From a virus: a stretch of 54,790 nucleotides of DNA. The notes beneath the pieces are model-generated. The model did not search any database, was not told the origin of the DNA, and worked only from the letters and a program-made list of their open reading frames with translations. The position numbers and the translations under genes were made by a program. The stretch lies in IMG/VR virus record IMGVR_UViG_3300032293_000953, positions 1-54,790 of that record; one strand, given 5' to 3'. Numbering within the stretch: the stretch's first letter is position 1; every line of letters begins with the position of its first letter. Shown in pieces: positions 38,978 to 45,230 of the stretch.

Positions 38978-39136
38978 CTAGCCTTTCCTGGCGGGGGTGA
39001 TGTAAAAGAACCAGGCGGGATATTTCCGGGCGCGTTGCTCAAGATCGGCGCGGGCTTCCTGCTCGGTGTCGAAGGCGGCGCAAGTCATGTATGCGCTGCC
39101 GGTGCTGGCGATAACCGCCCAAAGAGGGGCGGTCAT
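38978..39136 (-). CDS. small hypothetical protein (52 residues)
   Basis: ATG 39136 overlaps the upstream stop by ATGA; TAG at 38978. Sequence MTAPLWAVIASTGSAYMTCA, AFDTEQEARADLEQRARKYP, then AWFFYITPARKG. A beta-alpha-beta mini-fold is plausible. Coupling supports expression. Confidence 0.55.
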   Translation of the reverse strand: MTAPLWAVIASTGSAYMTCAAFDTEQEARADLEQRARKYPAWFFYITPARKG

Positions 39137-39483
39137 TCGGATACCCTTCCGAACCGGGTGTTCATGATTTGCGCTTCATGGCCTCGTTCATAAAACTTGA
39201 TATAGCAGACACAATCCGCGCCATTGGTAGGCTTGCCGGGGCGGGGCTGCACCTTCTGATAGGCTAGGCCAATCCGCGTTGTGGGGGATTCATAGACTAG
39301 AAGGTCTTTCAGGCGGCCAAGAGCCGCGTCAATAAAGGCGGGGCTTCCTTCGACCCGGATCCCGTCAAGCCCATAGGTGCTGCCCTTTGTCTTGTAGGGA
39401 ATAACATTAGGGGATAGGGGGGCATTCTCTGGTAGCTTGCGCCAATGGGCGAGGGCTTCCGATTTCTTAAAGCGGTCTTGCAT
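39133..39483 (-). CDS. hypothetical protein
   Basis: 116 residues: MQDRFKKSEALAHWRKLPEN, YGLDGIRVEGSPAFIDAALG, RLKDLLVYESPTTRIGLAYQ, then CYIKFYERGHEAQIMNTRFG. Resembles conserved phage proteins with GIRVxGSxxFIDxVLSRLKxLL. Function unknown. Its leader carries the first copy of the 71-bp repeat. Confidence 0.6.
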   Translation of the reverse strand: MQDRFKKSEALAHWRKLPENAPLSPNVIPYKTKGSTYGLDGIRVEGSPAFIDAALGRLKDLLVYESPTTRIGLAYQKVQPRPGKPTNGADCVCYIKFYERGHEAQIMNTRFGRVSE

Positions 39484-39495
39484 GGTCTTTCCTTT

Positions 39496-39566
39496 TGCGC
39501 TTTCGCTTTCGGTCCTAGCCGGATGACTGGGACGGAAGGCGGGGACGTATCCCCGCGCGGGTTAGG
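39496..39566 (-). repeat. 71-bp intercistronic repeat, copy 1
   Basis: It differs from the copy at 40648-40718 at only two positions. It contains GCGGGGA-CGTA-TCCCCGC (39539-39556) and a second stem TCCTAG/CTGGGA. On the minus strand it begins at the stop codon of the upstream gene and ends at the ribosome binding site of the next. Confidence 0.85.
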
Positions 39567-39945
39567 CTTGCATGATGTCGCATTTCTTCTTTATGCGTAT
39601 AAGGTGGGTGACATCATCGGAAACCATAGAAATCGCTCTGTGCCGCGTTACTTCTATAAGAACCCCTGCCCTTTTCGCGTCAATATAAAGGGCGGTTTCC
39701 CTTGTGGTGGCTTTGGACTGGTTGCTTTTCCTTACTTCCCACCATTCTTCGCCCGGTTTCATGTTTCTGAGCGTATCCGCCATACTTCCGGGCCGGGGGT
39801 TTTCTACCGCGTGCCAAGTGCTTTTCTTTGGCTCTATCGTTTTACCGATTTTTTGCGCTTCTTTTAGGGCTGCTTCCATCGCTTCCGGGTTATTGGCTGC
39901 GGCCAGTGCGGCTAGGGCTGCTTTCATCTTTTGGTGTCTGGTCAT
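39562..39945 (-). CDS. hypothetical protein
   Basis: 127 residues: an Ala-rich helical start (KAALAALAAANNPEAMEAAL), WHAVENPRPGSMADTLRNMK, PGEEWWEVRKSNQSKATTRE, then a beta part (AGVLIEVTRHRAISMV). Function unknown. Its TAA is the first base triplet of repeat copy 1. Confidence 0.5.
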   Translation of the reverse strand: MTRHQKMKAALAALAAANNPEAMEAALKEAQKIGKTIEPKKSTWHAVENPRPGSMADTLRNMKPGEEWWEVRKSNQSKATTRETALYIDAKRAGVLIEVTRHRAISMVSDDVTHLIRIKKKCDIMQA

Positions 39946-39995
39946 GGTTCTGAATCCTTTTGGTTAGGGGGACGATACCGCGATAGCGGATTAGA

Positions 39996-40331
39996 TTATC
40001 GGCACATCATAGCGTGATCCTGGCGGGGTATCATCCCACCGGACCATAAGCACAAGGCAAGCGCGGCGCGGGCGCGGGCTTTCTGCTCGGGGTTCTGAGC
40101 ATTGGCTAAGGTGTGGCGCTGCCAGAATAGGCCTCTTTCAATACCTGCCGCGCGGTTATTGGCGGGGGTGGCAATGATGGAAGAAAACAGGCTATGGGCG
40201 CCGTTTAGATTGGCTTCTGAGGGGTTAGCCTTTGCCCTGGCCACTGCCGCGTTATATGCGCGGGCTTGGGCTTCTGAGAAGATATAGCCGTTGAAGGCGC
40301 GGTATCCTGCCGCTACTGGTTCCGGTGTCAT
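39996..40331 (-). CDS. hypothetical protein
   Basis: 111 residues: MTPEPVAAGYRAFNGYIFSE, AQARAYNAAVARAKANPSEA and GIERGLFWQRHTLANAQNPE. Mostly helical. Function unknown. A CCGC-GATA-GCGG hairpin (39978-39989) lies just behind the stop. Confidence 0.5.
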   Translation of the reverse strand: MTPEPVAAGYRAFNGYIFSEAQARAYNAAVARAKANPSEANLNGAHSLFSSIIATPANNRAAGIERGLFWQRHTLANAQNPEQKARARAALALCLWSGGMIPRQDHAMMCR

Positions 40332-40343
40332 GGGTTTAACCTT

Positions 40344-40631
40344 TCAACGGTAAAAGGTGAGGGCGCCAAAACTGGCGCGCAAATTAGCCTTGGCGGCATT
40401 TCTGCTGCCGGCGCGCAAGATAACAGTATTTCCATCCTGATCTTGGGCTGAGTAAAGCGGGGCGCCTAGGCCCCAATATGCGCCCCCTGAATCATATCCC
40501 CCGCCATCTAGGGGGATGCGCCGCAAATAGATGGGGCAAGCCCCCTCGTCCAGAAAATCAGGGCCAGTATATCGGCCCATGGGGGCGCCATACTTGGCAG
40601 AAACGGGGGTTATTGGGTTAGCGTATGGCAT
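40344..40631 (-). CDS. conserved phage hypothetical protein
   Basis: 95 residues: MPYANPITPVSAKYGAPMGR, YLRRIPLDGGGYDSGGAYWG, LGAPLYSAQDQDGN. This YGAPMGR...PxYLRRIxLDxGGYDxGGAYWGLG pattern is a family I recognise in alphaproteobacterial phages and gene transfer-like islands. Function unknown. Leader carries repeat copy 2. Confidence 0.65.
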   Translation of the reverse strand: MPYANPITPVSAKYGAPMGRYTGPDFLDEGACPIYLRRIPLDGGGYDSGGAYWGLGAPLYSAQDQDGNTVILRAGSRNAAKANLRASFGALTFYR

Positions 40632-40647
40632 GGGTCTATTTCCTTTC

Positions 40648-40718
40648 TGCGCTTTCGCTTTCGGTCCTAGCCGGGTGACTAGGACGGAAGGCGGGGACGT
40701 ATCCCCGCGCGGGTTAGG
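40648..40718 (-). repeat. 71-bp intercistronic repeat, copy 2
   Basis: Copy of 39496-39566 with two base differences, 1,152 bp away. The stem TCCTAG/CTAGGA is perfect here, and GCGGGGA-CGTA-TCCCCGC (40691-40708) is identical. It is likewise placed between a stop codon and the next ribosome binding site in the leftward operon. Confidence 0.85.
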
Positions 40719-40998
40719 GTTCTTGTGTTGCCACCAAATTAAGGAAGGCTAGAACATCGGCGGGAGATTGCCAGCCTTTCACGGTGTCGGAGTCCTCCGC
40801 GTATAGCTTCACAAAGTCGCCCTTGGGGCTGATTGCGGCAACCTCTGCGGTCTGGCTTTCCTTTGGCTCCTGTTCGTCGCGGGTGTGGCAATACATGCCA
40901 TAGCCCCATTGCACTGATGCGGTCCAGCCATTGTCGAAGGTGATCTGGAAGCCTTTGCCGGTCTCGGTTTTGCCTAGGCGGGGTGTAATGCTGAACAT
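40714..40998 (-). CDS. conserved phage hypothetical protein
   Basis: 94 residues: MFSITPRLGKTETGKGFQIT, FDNGWTASVQWGYGMYCHTR, TAEVAAISPKGDFVKLYAED, then WQSPADVLAFLNLVA. The NGWTxSVQWGxGxYCxxR core is a known phage pattern without function. A CCGC-GATA-GCGG hairpin (41034-41045) lies in its leader. Confidence 0.6.
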   Translation of the reverse strand: MFSITPRLGKTETGKGFQITFDNGWTASVQWGYGMYCHTRDEQEPKESQTAEVAAISPKGDFVKLYAEDSDTVKGWQSPADVLAFLNLVATQEP

Positions 40999-41046
40999 GG
41001 TTTGATTTCCTCTAAGGGGTTAGGGGGACGTTACCGCGATAGCGGG

Positions 41047-41646
41047 CTAATATATAATCCTCCCGCGTTCATCGAAGCGGTATTCATTCGCGGCCATACA
41101 ATCGGCAATATATTCCTCGCTTGTCTCATAGTCATATTGATCCCTGACAAGGCGGTAAATCCAGCTTGTAAAGTCGCGCATGGCTTCTTTAATAGCTTCC
41201 TCCTGCTCGGTGGTGGCGTCACCATATCGCGTCCTTCCATCGGAGACTTCGACGCGGATTGACGTATCGCGGTGGCTGGTGATCTTGGCGCCAAGCGAAT
41301 AGAAGGCTTTACGCTGCGCTTCCTGTAAATCGCGGGCGATAGCCTGCAAGGCTTCATCTTTGGGGTATTCCGATTGAATATCGGCCAAGGCTCCCTTCCG
41401 GTAGTCATAACTACCAGAGAAAGATGCGCCATCGCTTTGTGTATAACATGCGCGCCAATAAATCGCGCGGCGGTTGCCCTGCTTGTCTATCTCAATTCCC
41501 AATAGATTAGCGGCGGTTTCGATTTCGCCTTCCAGCCAATCGTTGTCGGGATCATGGGATGACAACCACCAATCGCGGGCTTTCTCCTGGGCGCGCGGTG
41601 ATAACTCGGTATAAGCGAAGGCTTGGATTTCAAGGGTCTCGGGCAT
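41047..41646 (-). CDS. conserved phage hypothetical protein
   Basis: I chose ATG 41646 (MPETLEIQAFAYTELSPRAQ, AGGAG upstream), giving 199 residues; the frame is open far upstream but inside the next gene. Segments ELSPRAQEKARDWWLSSHDP, IYWRACYTQSDGASFSGSYD and VRDQYDYETSEEYIADCMAA are typical of a common phage family that begins with ELSxxAxEKAxxWY. Function unknown. Confidence 0.65.
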   Translation of the reverse strand: MPETLEIQAFAYTELSPRAQEKARDWWLSSHDPDNDWLEGEIETAANLLGIEIDKQGNRRAIYWRACYTQSDGASFSGSYDYRKGALADIQSEYPKDEALQAIARDLQEAQRKAFYSLGAKITSHRDTSIRVEVSDGRTRYGDATTEQEEAIKEAMRDFTSWIYRLVRDQYDYETSEEYIADCMAANEYRFDERGRIIY

Positions 41647-41692
41647 GGTCAATGCTCCTATAAGGGGTGGTCGGACGTAACGCGCAAGCGGA

Positions 41693-42058
41693 TTAGGCTT
41701 CCTCTTCTTCTTCTTCCTGATTCCATTCGGCATAGGCTTCATCAAGTATTTCTCTGGCCTTGGTGGGATCCATGGTGGAAACATCCCAAAAGCCTTGCTC
41801 GTTCCATTCTGCGACAATGGCGCCATCTTCAAGCGTGACCATAGCCAAGCCTGCCGATTCATGGGGATTATAGGCTGCCTCGTCTGCCCAATCGGCAATA
41901 TGTGAACCGATTTCCCTGGCCTCGAAATACTCAAGCAAAGCGTCAAAATGCGCTATGGTTTTGGCTTCCTGGCAGGCTTTCTCGATTGCGTCCTGCTGCG
42001 CGCGCCAATCGGAAGCCTTGCGGGCTGCCCTAAAGGCTTTGGTGAAGGGGTTAAGCAT
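41693..42058 (-). CDS. hypothetical protein with acidic tail
   Basis: 121 residues: basic N-terminus (MLNPFTKAFRAARKASDWRA), EYFEAREIGSHIADWADEAA, VTLEDGAIVAEWNEQGFWDV, and a tail of six Glu and one Ala. The Glu run is encoded by TTC repeats on the plus strand. Stop is followed by a CGC-GCAA-GCG hairpin (41681-41690). Function unknown. Confidence 0.55.
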   Translation of the reverse strand: MLNPFTKAFRAARKASDWRAQQDAIEKACQEAKTIAHFDALLEYFEAREIGSHIADWADEAAYNPHESAGLAMVTLEDGAIVAEWNEQGFWDVSTMDPTKAREILDEAYAEWNQEEEEEEA

Positions 42059-42131
42059 AGGTCTAATCTCCTCTTGAGGCGTGATTACCTCACAAGATAG
42101 CCTTCGGAAAGGCTATCGCGTGAAGTAACCC

Positions 42132-42278
42132 TCAAAACTCTTCCTTCAGTAGCTTTTTAACAAGCTCGTCGTCCCCTGCCTTCAGCGCCGCGCGAATCTT
42201 CTCGTTCTCCAGGGCATAGAGCGGGAAGATTGAAAGGCTGGTGCAAAGATCGTAAAACCTAATGCGCGTCATGGTCAT
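42132..42278 (-). CDS. small hypothetical protein (48 residues)
   Basis: ATG 42278 or ATG 42272; AGGAG lies just upstream. Sequence MTMTRIRFYDLCTSLSIFPL, YALENEKIRAALKAGDDELV, KKLLKEEF. It is the first gene of the leftward operon behind the promoter at 42308-42336. Between it and the next gene lies a 9-bp hairpin GATAGCCTT/AAGGCTATC near 42100. Function unknown. Confidence 0.55.
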   Translation of the reverse strand: MTMTRIRFYDLCTSLSIFPLYALENEKIRAALKAGDDELVKKLLKEEF

Positions 42279-42307
42279 AATCTCCTGGGCTTGATTGCCT
42301 GCGATAT

Positions 42308-42336
42308 GAATTAAACAAGGCTTTTCACATTGTCAA
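42308..42336 (-). promoter_or_regulatory. leftward promoter of the 42-34 kb operon
   Basis: On the minus strand a perfect TTGACA (42336-42331) is preceded by A-tracts and followed at 17 bp by TAATTC, or at 15 bp by the better TTTAAT (42315-42310). The -35 with its CTATTGACAAT context matches the promoter at 28749-28754. It lies in the 132-bp divergent spacer to the small terminase gene. Confidence 0.55.
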
Positions 42337-42410
42337 TAGGTTTTTTTGGCTTTTTTTCGTTATTGTTTAGTTTGTAGGTTTTGCAATAGGTTAGGCGGAC
42401 GCGGGATTGA

Positions 42411-42986
42411 ATGAACGAAACCGCGCAAGCGGGATTATGGGCGATGTCAAGAGGCAAGGGAGAAGATACTACAGGCGCCAAGGGGGAAGGGAGCAACGTG
42501 GTTAGCTTAAACCCTAATAAGCGGCCAAAGCCCAAAACCAAGGATCAGTTAAGGCTAACAGTGAAGCAAGAAGCTTACTGCCAACTCCGCGCATCTGGCA
42601 AACATGCCACGCAAACCGCAGCTTATAGGCTGGCCTATGATTGTAGAGGAATGGCCTCAACCTCAATTCACGTTGAAGCATGTAAGCTAGAGGCTGATCC
42701 AAGGATCGCCCGAAGGATAGAAGCTATCAAAGAGGAAAAAGAGGCATATTCATCGCTTAATTACGAACAAATCCGCGCACACGTTGTCGCAAGGCTTTAC
42801 ATCGAATCAATAGACACCGATTCCCCGCCTTCTGCTAGGGTTCGGGCCGTTGAATTGCTGGGTAAGCTGGGCGGCGTTGCAGCGTTCGAGCGGCAGGCGG
42901 AGGATAATACCTTACCACAAGATGCCGATAGCGTAGCAGGGGCGCTGAAAGCTAAGTTAGAATCCCTAATGAAAACAGGCACTTAA
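42411..42986 (+). CDS. terS: terminase small subunit
   Basis: 191 residues. The DNA-binding core LTVKQEAYCQLRASGKHATQ, TAAYRLAYDCRGMAS and VEACKLEADPRIARRIEAIK is the Terminase_2-type helix-turn-helix with the LxxKQxxFCxxY-like start. A helical oligomerisation part follows (VVARLYIESIDTD, VRAVELLGKLGGV). It recognises phage DNA for packaging and recruits the large subunit encoded at 43671. The first 12 codons read through a CCGC-GCAA-GCGG hairpin; ATG 42447 is an alternative start. Confidence 0.85.
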   Translation: MNETAQAGLWAMSRGKGEDTTGAKGEGSNVVSLNPNKRPKPKTKDQLRLTVKQEAYCQLRASGKHATQTAAYRLAYDCRGMASTSIHVEACKLEADPRIARRIEAIKEEKEAYSSLNYEQIRAHVVARLYIESIDTDSPPSARVRAVELLGKLGGVAAFERQAEDNTLPQDADSVAGALKAKLESLMKTGT

Positions 42987-43431
42987 CCGAAATCAGGTCA
43001 ATCTTTACATAATCCACCTTATACGGTAACTTATGGAAAGACTATTCTAATCAATAGGTTAGCACTAGCCTAGTGCTAGGTGATAGGTCAGCATCATTGG
43101 CCTAACGCTAGATGTTCCTGGTTTGTTCTGGGCAATCTGTTCCTAGTTTGTTCTGCCAGATAGAATCCAATCGGTCAGGGGTAGACGGGGTTCTGAACGG
43201 GCATGGCTGGACCCCACCCGGGGCGGGGAGGGGGTAATCAGCGAGCGTGTGAGTGTGGGTGTACATAGTATTCCACACCAATCTTTTCACGAAACTTCAT
43301 ATTCAACTTTAACTTAACCCCCCACCCCCCTGTTAATTTCGGGCCGTTTATTTAATTTCCATTATATAGAAACCACCCCCTTTGCAATTTATGGTCCCCT
43401 TTGATAGCCGGTATTGCTATCAGGGGTAGTT
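42987..43431. other. 445-bp non-coding terminase-proximal region with repeats
   Basis: No gene seen. It holds a 17-bp palindrome AGCACTAG-C-CTAGTGCT (43061-43077) and an 18-bp direct repeat TGTTCCTRGTTTGTTCTG at 43113-43130 and 43138-43155 (25-bp period). It also has G/C runs (GGGGCGGGGAGGGGG near 43217 and C-runs near 43319) and a GATAGC/GCTATC stem (43403-43421). Such repeats beside a small terminase gene are candidates for the packaging recognition or cut site. Confidence 0.55.
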
Positions 43432-43551
43432 ATGACGCCTAGTCAGTTTCTGGATGTATTAGCTGCTATGTTGTTTATTGTGGCGGTCTTTGTGGCTGGC
43501 GCGTTTATGGGGTCATGGCTGATTGTTATGTTAATAGCGATATTGTTTTAG
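43432..43551 (+). CDS. tiny membrane protein (39 residues)
   Basis: ATG 43432 follows CAGGGG. One long hydrophobic segment: FLDVLAAMLFIVAVFVAGAF, then MGSWLIVMLIAILF. The acidic and polar N-terminus is short. It is rightward, between the two terminase genes. It could be a holin-like or anti-superinfection peptide. No lysin is adjacent. Confidence 0.55.
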   Translation: MTPSQFLDVLAAMLFIVAVFVAGAFMGSWLIVMLIAILF

Positions 43552-43630
43552 GGGTTGTAATGTTGGTGATTTTTCTCTAGGTTGTATTGGTGTCTATCCT
43601 CCGTAGGCATGTGTCTCCTTTTGAAACTTG

Positions 43631-43662
43631 CCCGGTGGCTTTAGGGCTGCCGGGTTTTTTTT
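43631..43662 (+). terminator. intrinsic terminator directly before the large terminase gene
   Basis: CCCGGTGGC (43631-43639) pairs with GCTGCCGGG (43646-43654) with two wobble pairs around TTTAGG, followed by eight T. The terL ATG lies 8 bases after the T-run, so no promoter fits between them. Confidence 0.8.
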
Positions 43663-43670
43663 GGTGATTT

Positions 43671-45176
43671 ATGGACGCTGCTGCTATTGCTCAGATATTG
43701 CCAAAGTTATCTTCGATGCCGATTGCGGATCAGGTTGAGTTGTTGAAGCTGTTGGAGGGTTTGGAGGATGCTAAGGATAAGGAAAGAGCTAGGTATGACT
43801 TTCTGACCTTTGTAAAGCGCATGTGGCCTGGGTTTATTGAAGGTTCTCATCATAGAATTATGGCGGATGTATTCAATCGCGTCCTCCGAGGGGAATGTAA
43901 GAGGGTTATTATCAATCTTGCGCCTCGGCACAGTAAATCGGAATTTGCTTCATATTTATTGCCAGCTTGGTTTATGGGTAATCACCCGGAGAAAAAGATT
44001 ATTCAGGCTACTCACACTGCTGAGTTGGCGGTTGATTTCGGGCGCAAGGTTAGAAACTTAATCAAGGATGAGTCTTTCCAATCTGTTTTCCCTGATGTTG
44101 GGTTGCGGGCTGACTCCACTGCTGCTGGCCGGTGGAACACTACTGCTAATGGGGTATATTTCGCCGTAGGTGTCGGTGGCGCTATCGCTGGTAAGGGTGC
44201 TGACCTGTTTATCATTGACGACCCCCACAGTGAGCAGGAGGCCATTCAAGCTGCCCATGACCCTAAAGTATTTGAGAAAGTGTATGAGTGGTATTCATCT
44301 GGCCCTAGGCAGCGGTTACAGCCCAACGCGGCTATAGTCGTGGTACAAACCCGCTGGGGGGTTGGTGATCTCACAGGGCGCCTTGTGCAAGCCTCTATTG
44401 ACCGTGGTGATGGGGACCAGTGGGAGGTGATTGAGTTACCTGCTATTCTCCCATCCGGTGAACCTATGTGGCCTGCGTTCTGGTCAAAACCCGCCCTAGA
44501 GGCTTTGAAGGCTGAATTGCCCGCTTCTAAGTGGAACGCTCAGTACCAACAGCAACCCACCTCAGAAGAGGGGGCTATCATCAAACGTGAATGGTGGCGC
44601 CGCTGGGATAAGAAGCGGCTGCCCCAGTGTGAATACATTATCATCGCATCGGATACCGCCTTCACCAAGAACAACCGGAGCGACTATTCGGCCTTTACAG
44701 TATGGGGTGTGTTTGAGAACGAGAATGAAGGCGGGTCTAACATTATCATGCTGGACGCCTGGAAGGATCGTTTGGAGTTCCCTGACCTGAAGGCTAAGGC
44801 TATTGAGATATATAAGGAATGGGAGCCTGACACCTTCCTTATTGAAGCCAAGGCGTCCGGGTTGCCTTTGATTCATGAATTGAGACAGGCCGGGGTGATG
44901 GTGTCTGAGTTCACCCCTACCCGAGCATCCGGGGATAAGGTGATGCGCGCCAATTCTATCTCTGACATATTTGCATCAGGGGTTGTTTGGGCGCCGACTG
45001 GTAATTGGGCCAATGAAGTGATTGAGGAGTGTGCGGCCTTCCCTGTGGGGGCGCATGATGACTATGTTGATACTGTCATTATGGCCCTTATGAGGTACAG
45101 GCAGGGTGGTTTATTGAGGCTTCCAAGTGATGATGAGGACGATTATAGTCCTCCCGCTAGGGCTGAATACTATTAA
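43671..45176 (+). CDS. terL: terminase large subunit
   Basis: 501 residues. The ATPase has the Walker A-like APRHSKSE (84-91), a Q/adenine region before it, and Walker B LFIIDDP (D183, D184). The RNase H-like nuclease half has IASDTAF (D328), LIEAKASG and VGAHDDYVD (D463, D464). These are the metal-binding acids that cut concatemers. The motor pumps DNA into the prohead through the portal encoded next. The start follows GGTGA only 8 bases behind a terminator. Confidence 0.95.
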   Translation: MDAAAIAQILPKLSSMPIADQVELLKLLEGLEDAKDKERARYDFLTFVKRMWPGFIEGSHHRIMADVFNRVLRGECKRVIINLAPRHSKSEFASYLLPAWFMGNHPEKKIIQATHTAELAVDFGRKVRNLIKDESFQSVFPDVGLRADSTAAGRWNTTANGVYFAVGVGGAIAGKGADLFIIDDPHSEQEAIQAAHDPKVFEKVYEWYSSGPRQRLQPNAAIVVVQTRWGVGDLTGRLVQASIDRGDGDQWEVIELPAILPSGEPMWPAFWSKPALEALKAELPASKWNAQYQQQPTSEEGAIIKREWWRRWDKKRLPQCEYIIIASDTAFTKNNRSDYSAFTVWGVFENENEGGSNIIMLDAWKDRLEFPDLKAKAIEIYKEWEPDTFLIEAKASGLPLIHELRQAGVMVSEFTPTRASGDKVMRANSISDIFASGVVWAPTGNWANEVIEECAAFPVGAHDDYVDTVIMALMRYRQGGLLRLPSDDEDDYSPPARAEYY

Positions 45177-45230
45177 ATGGCTTGACAGGGGTGTTTTACT
45201 TGGACCATACCCCGATTATGGAGAGTTTGA

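Noticed and set aside
38815-39042. Longer start (MSNAPGNIPP) for the 38.8 kb gene
   Set aside because: It would overlap the coding 52-residue gene at 38978-39136. ATG 38973 has a good ribosome binding site.
45177-45230. Promoter for the portal gene at TTGACA (45182)
   Set aside because: No acceptable -10 at 16-18 bp. The gene can be read from upstream.
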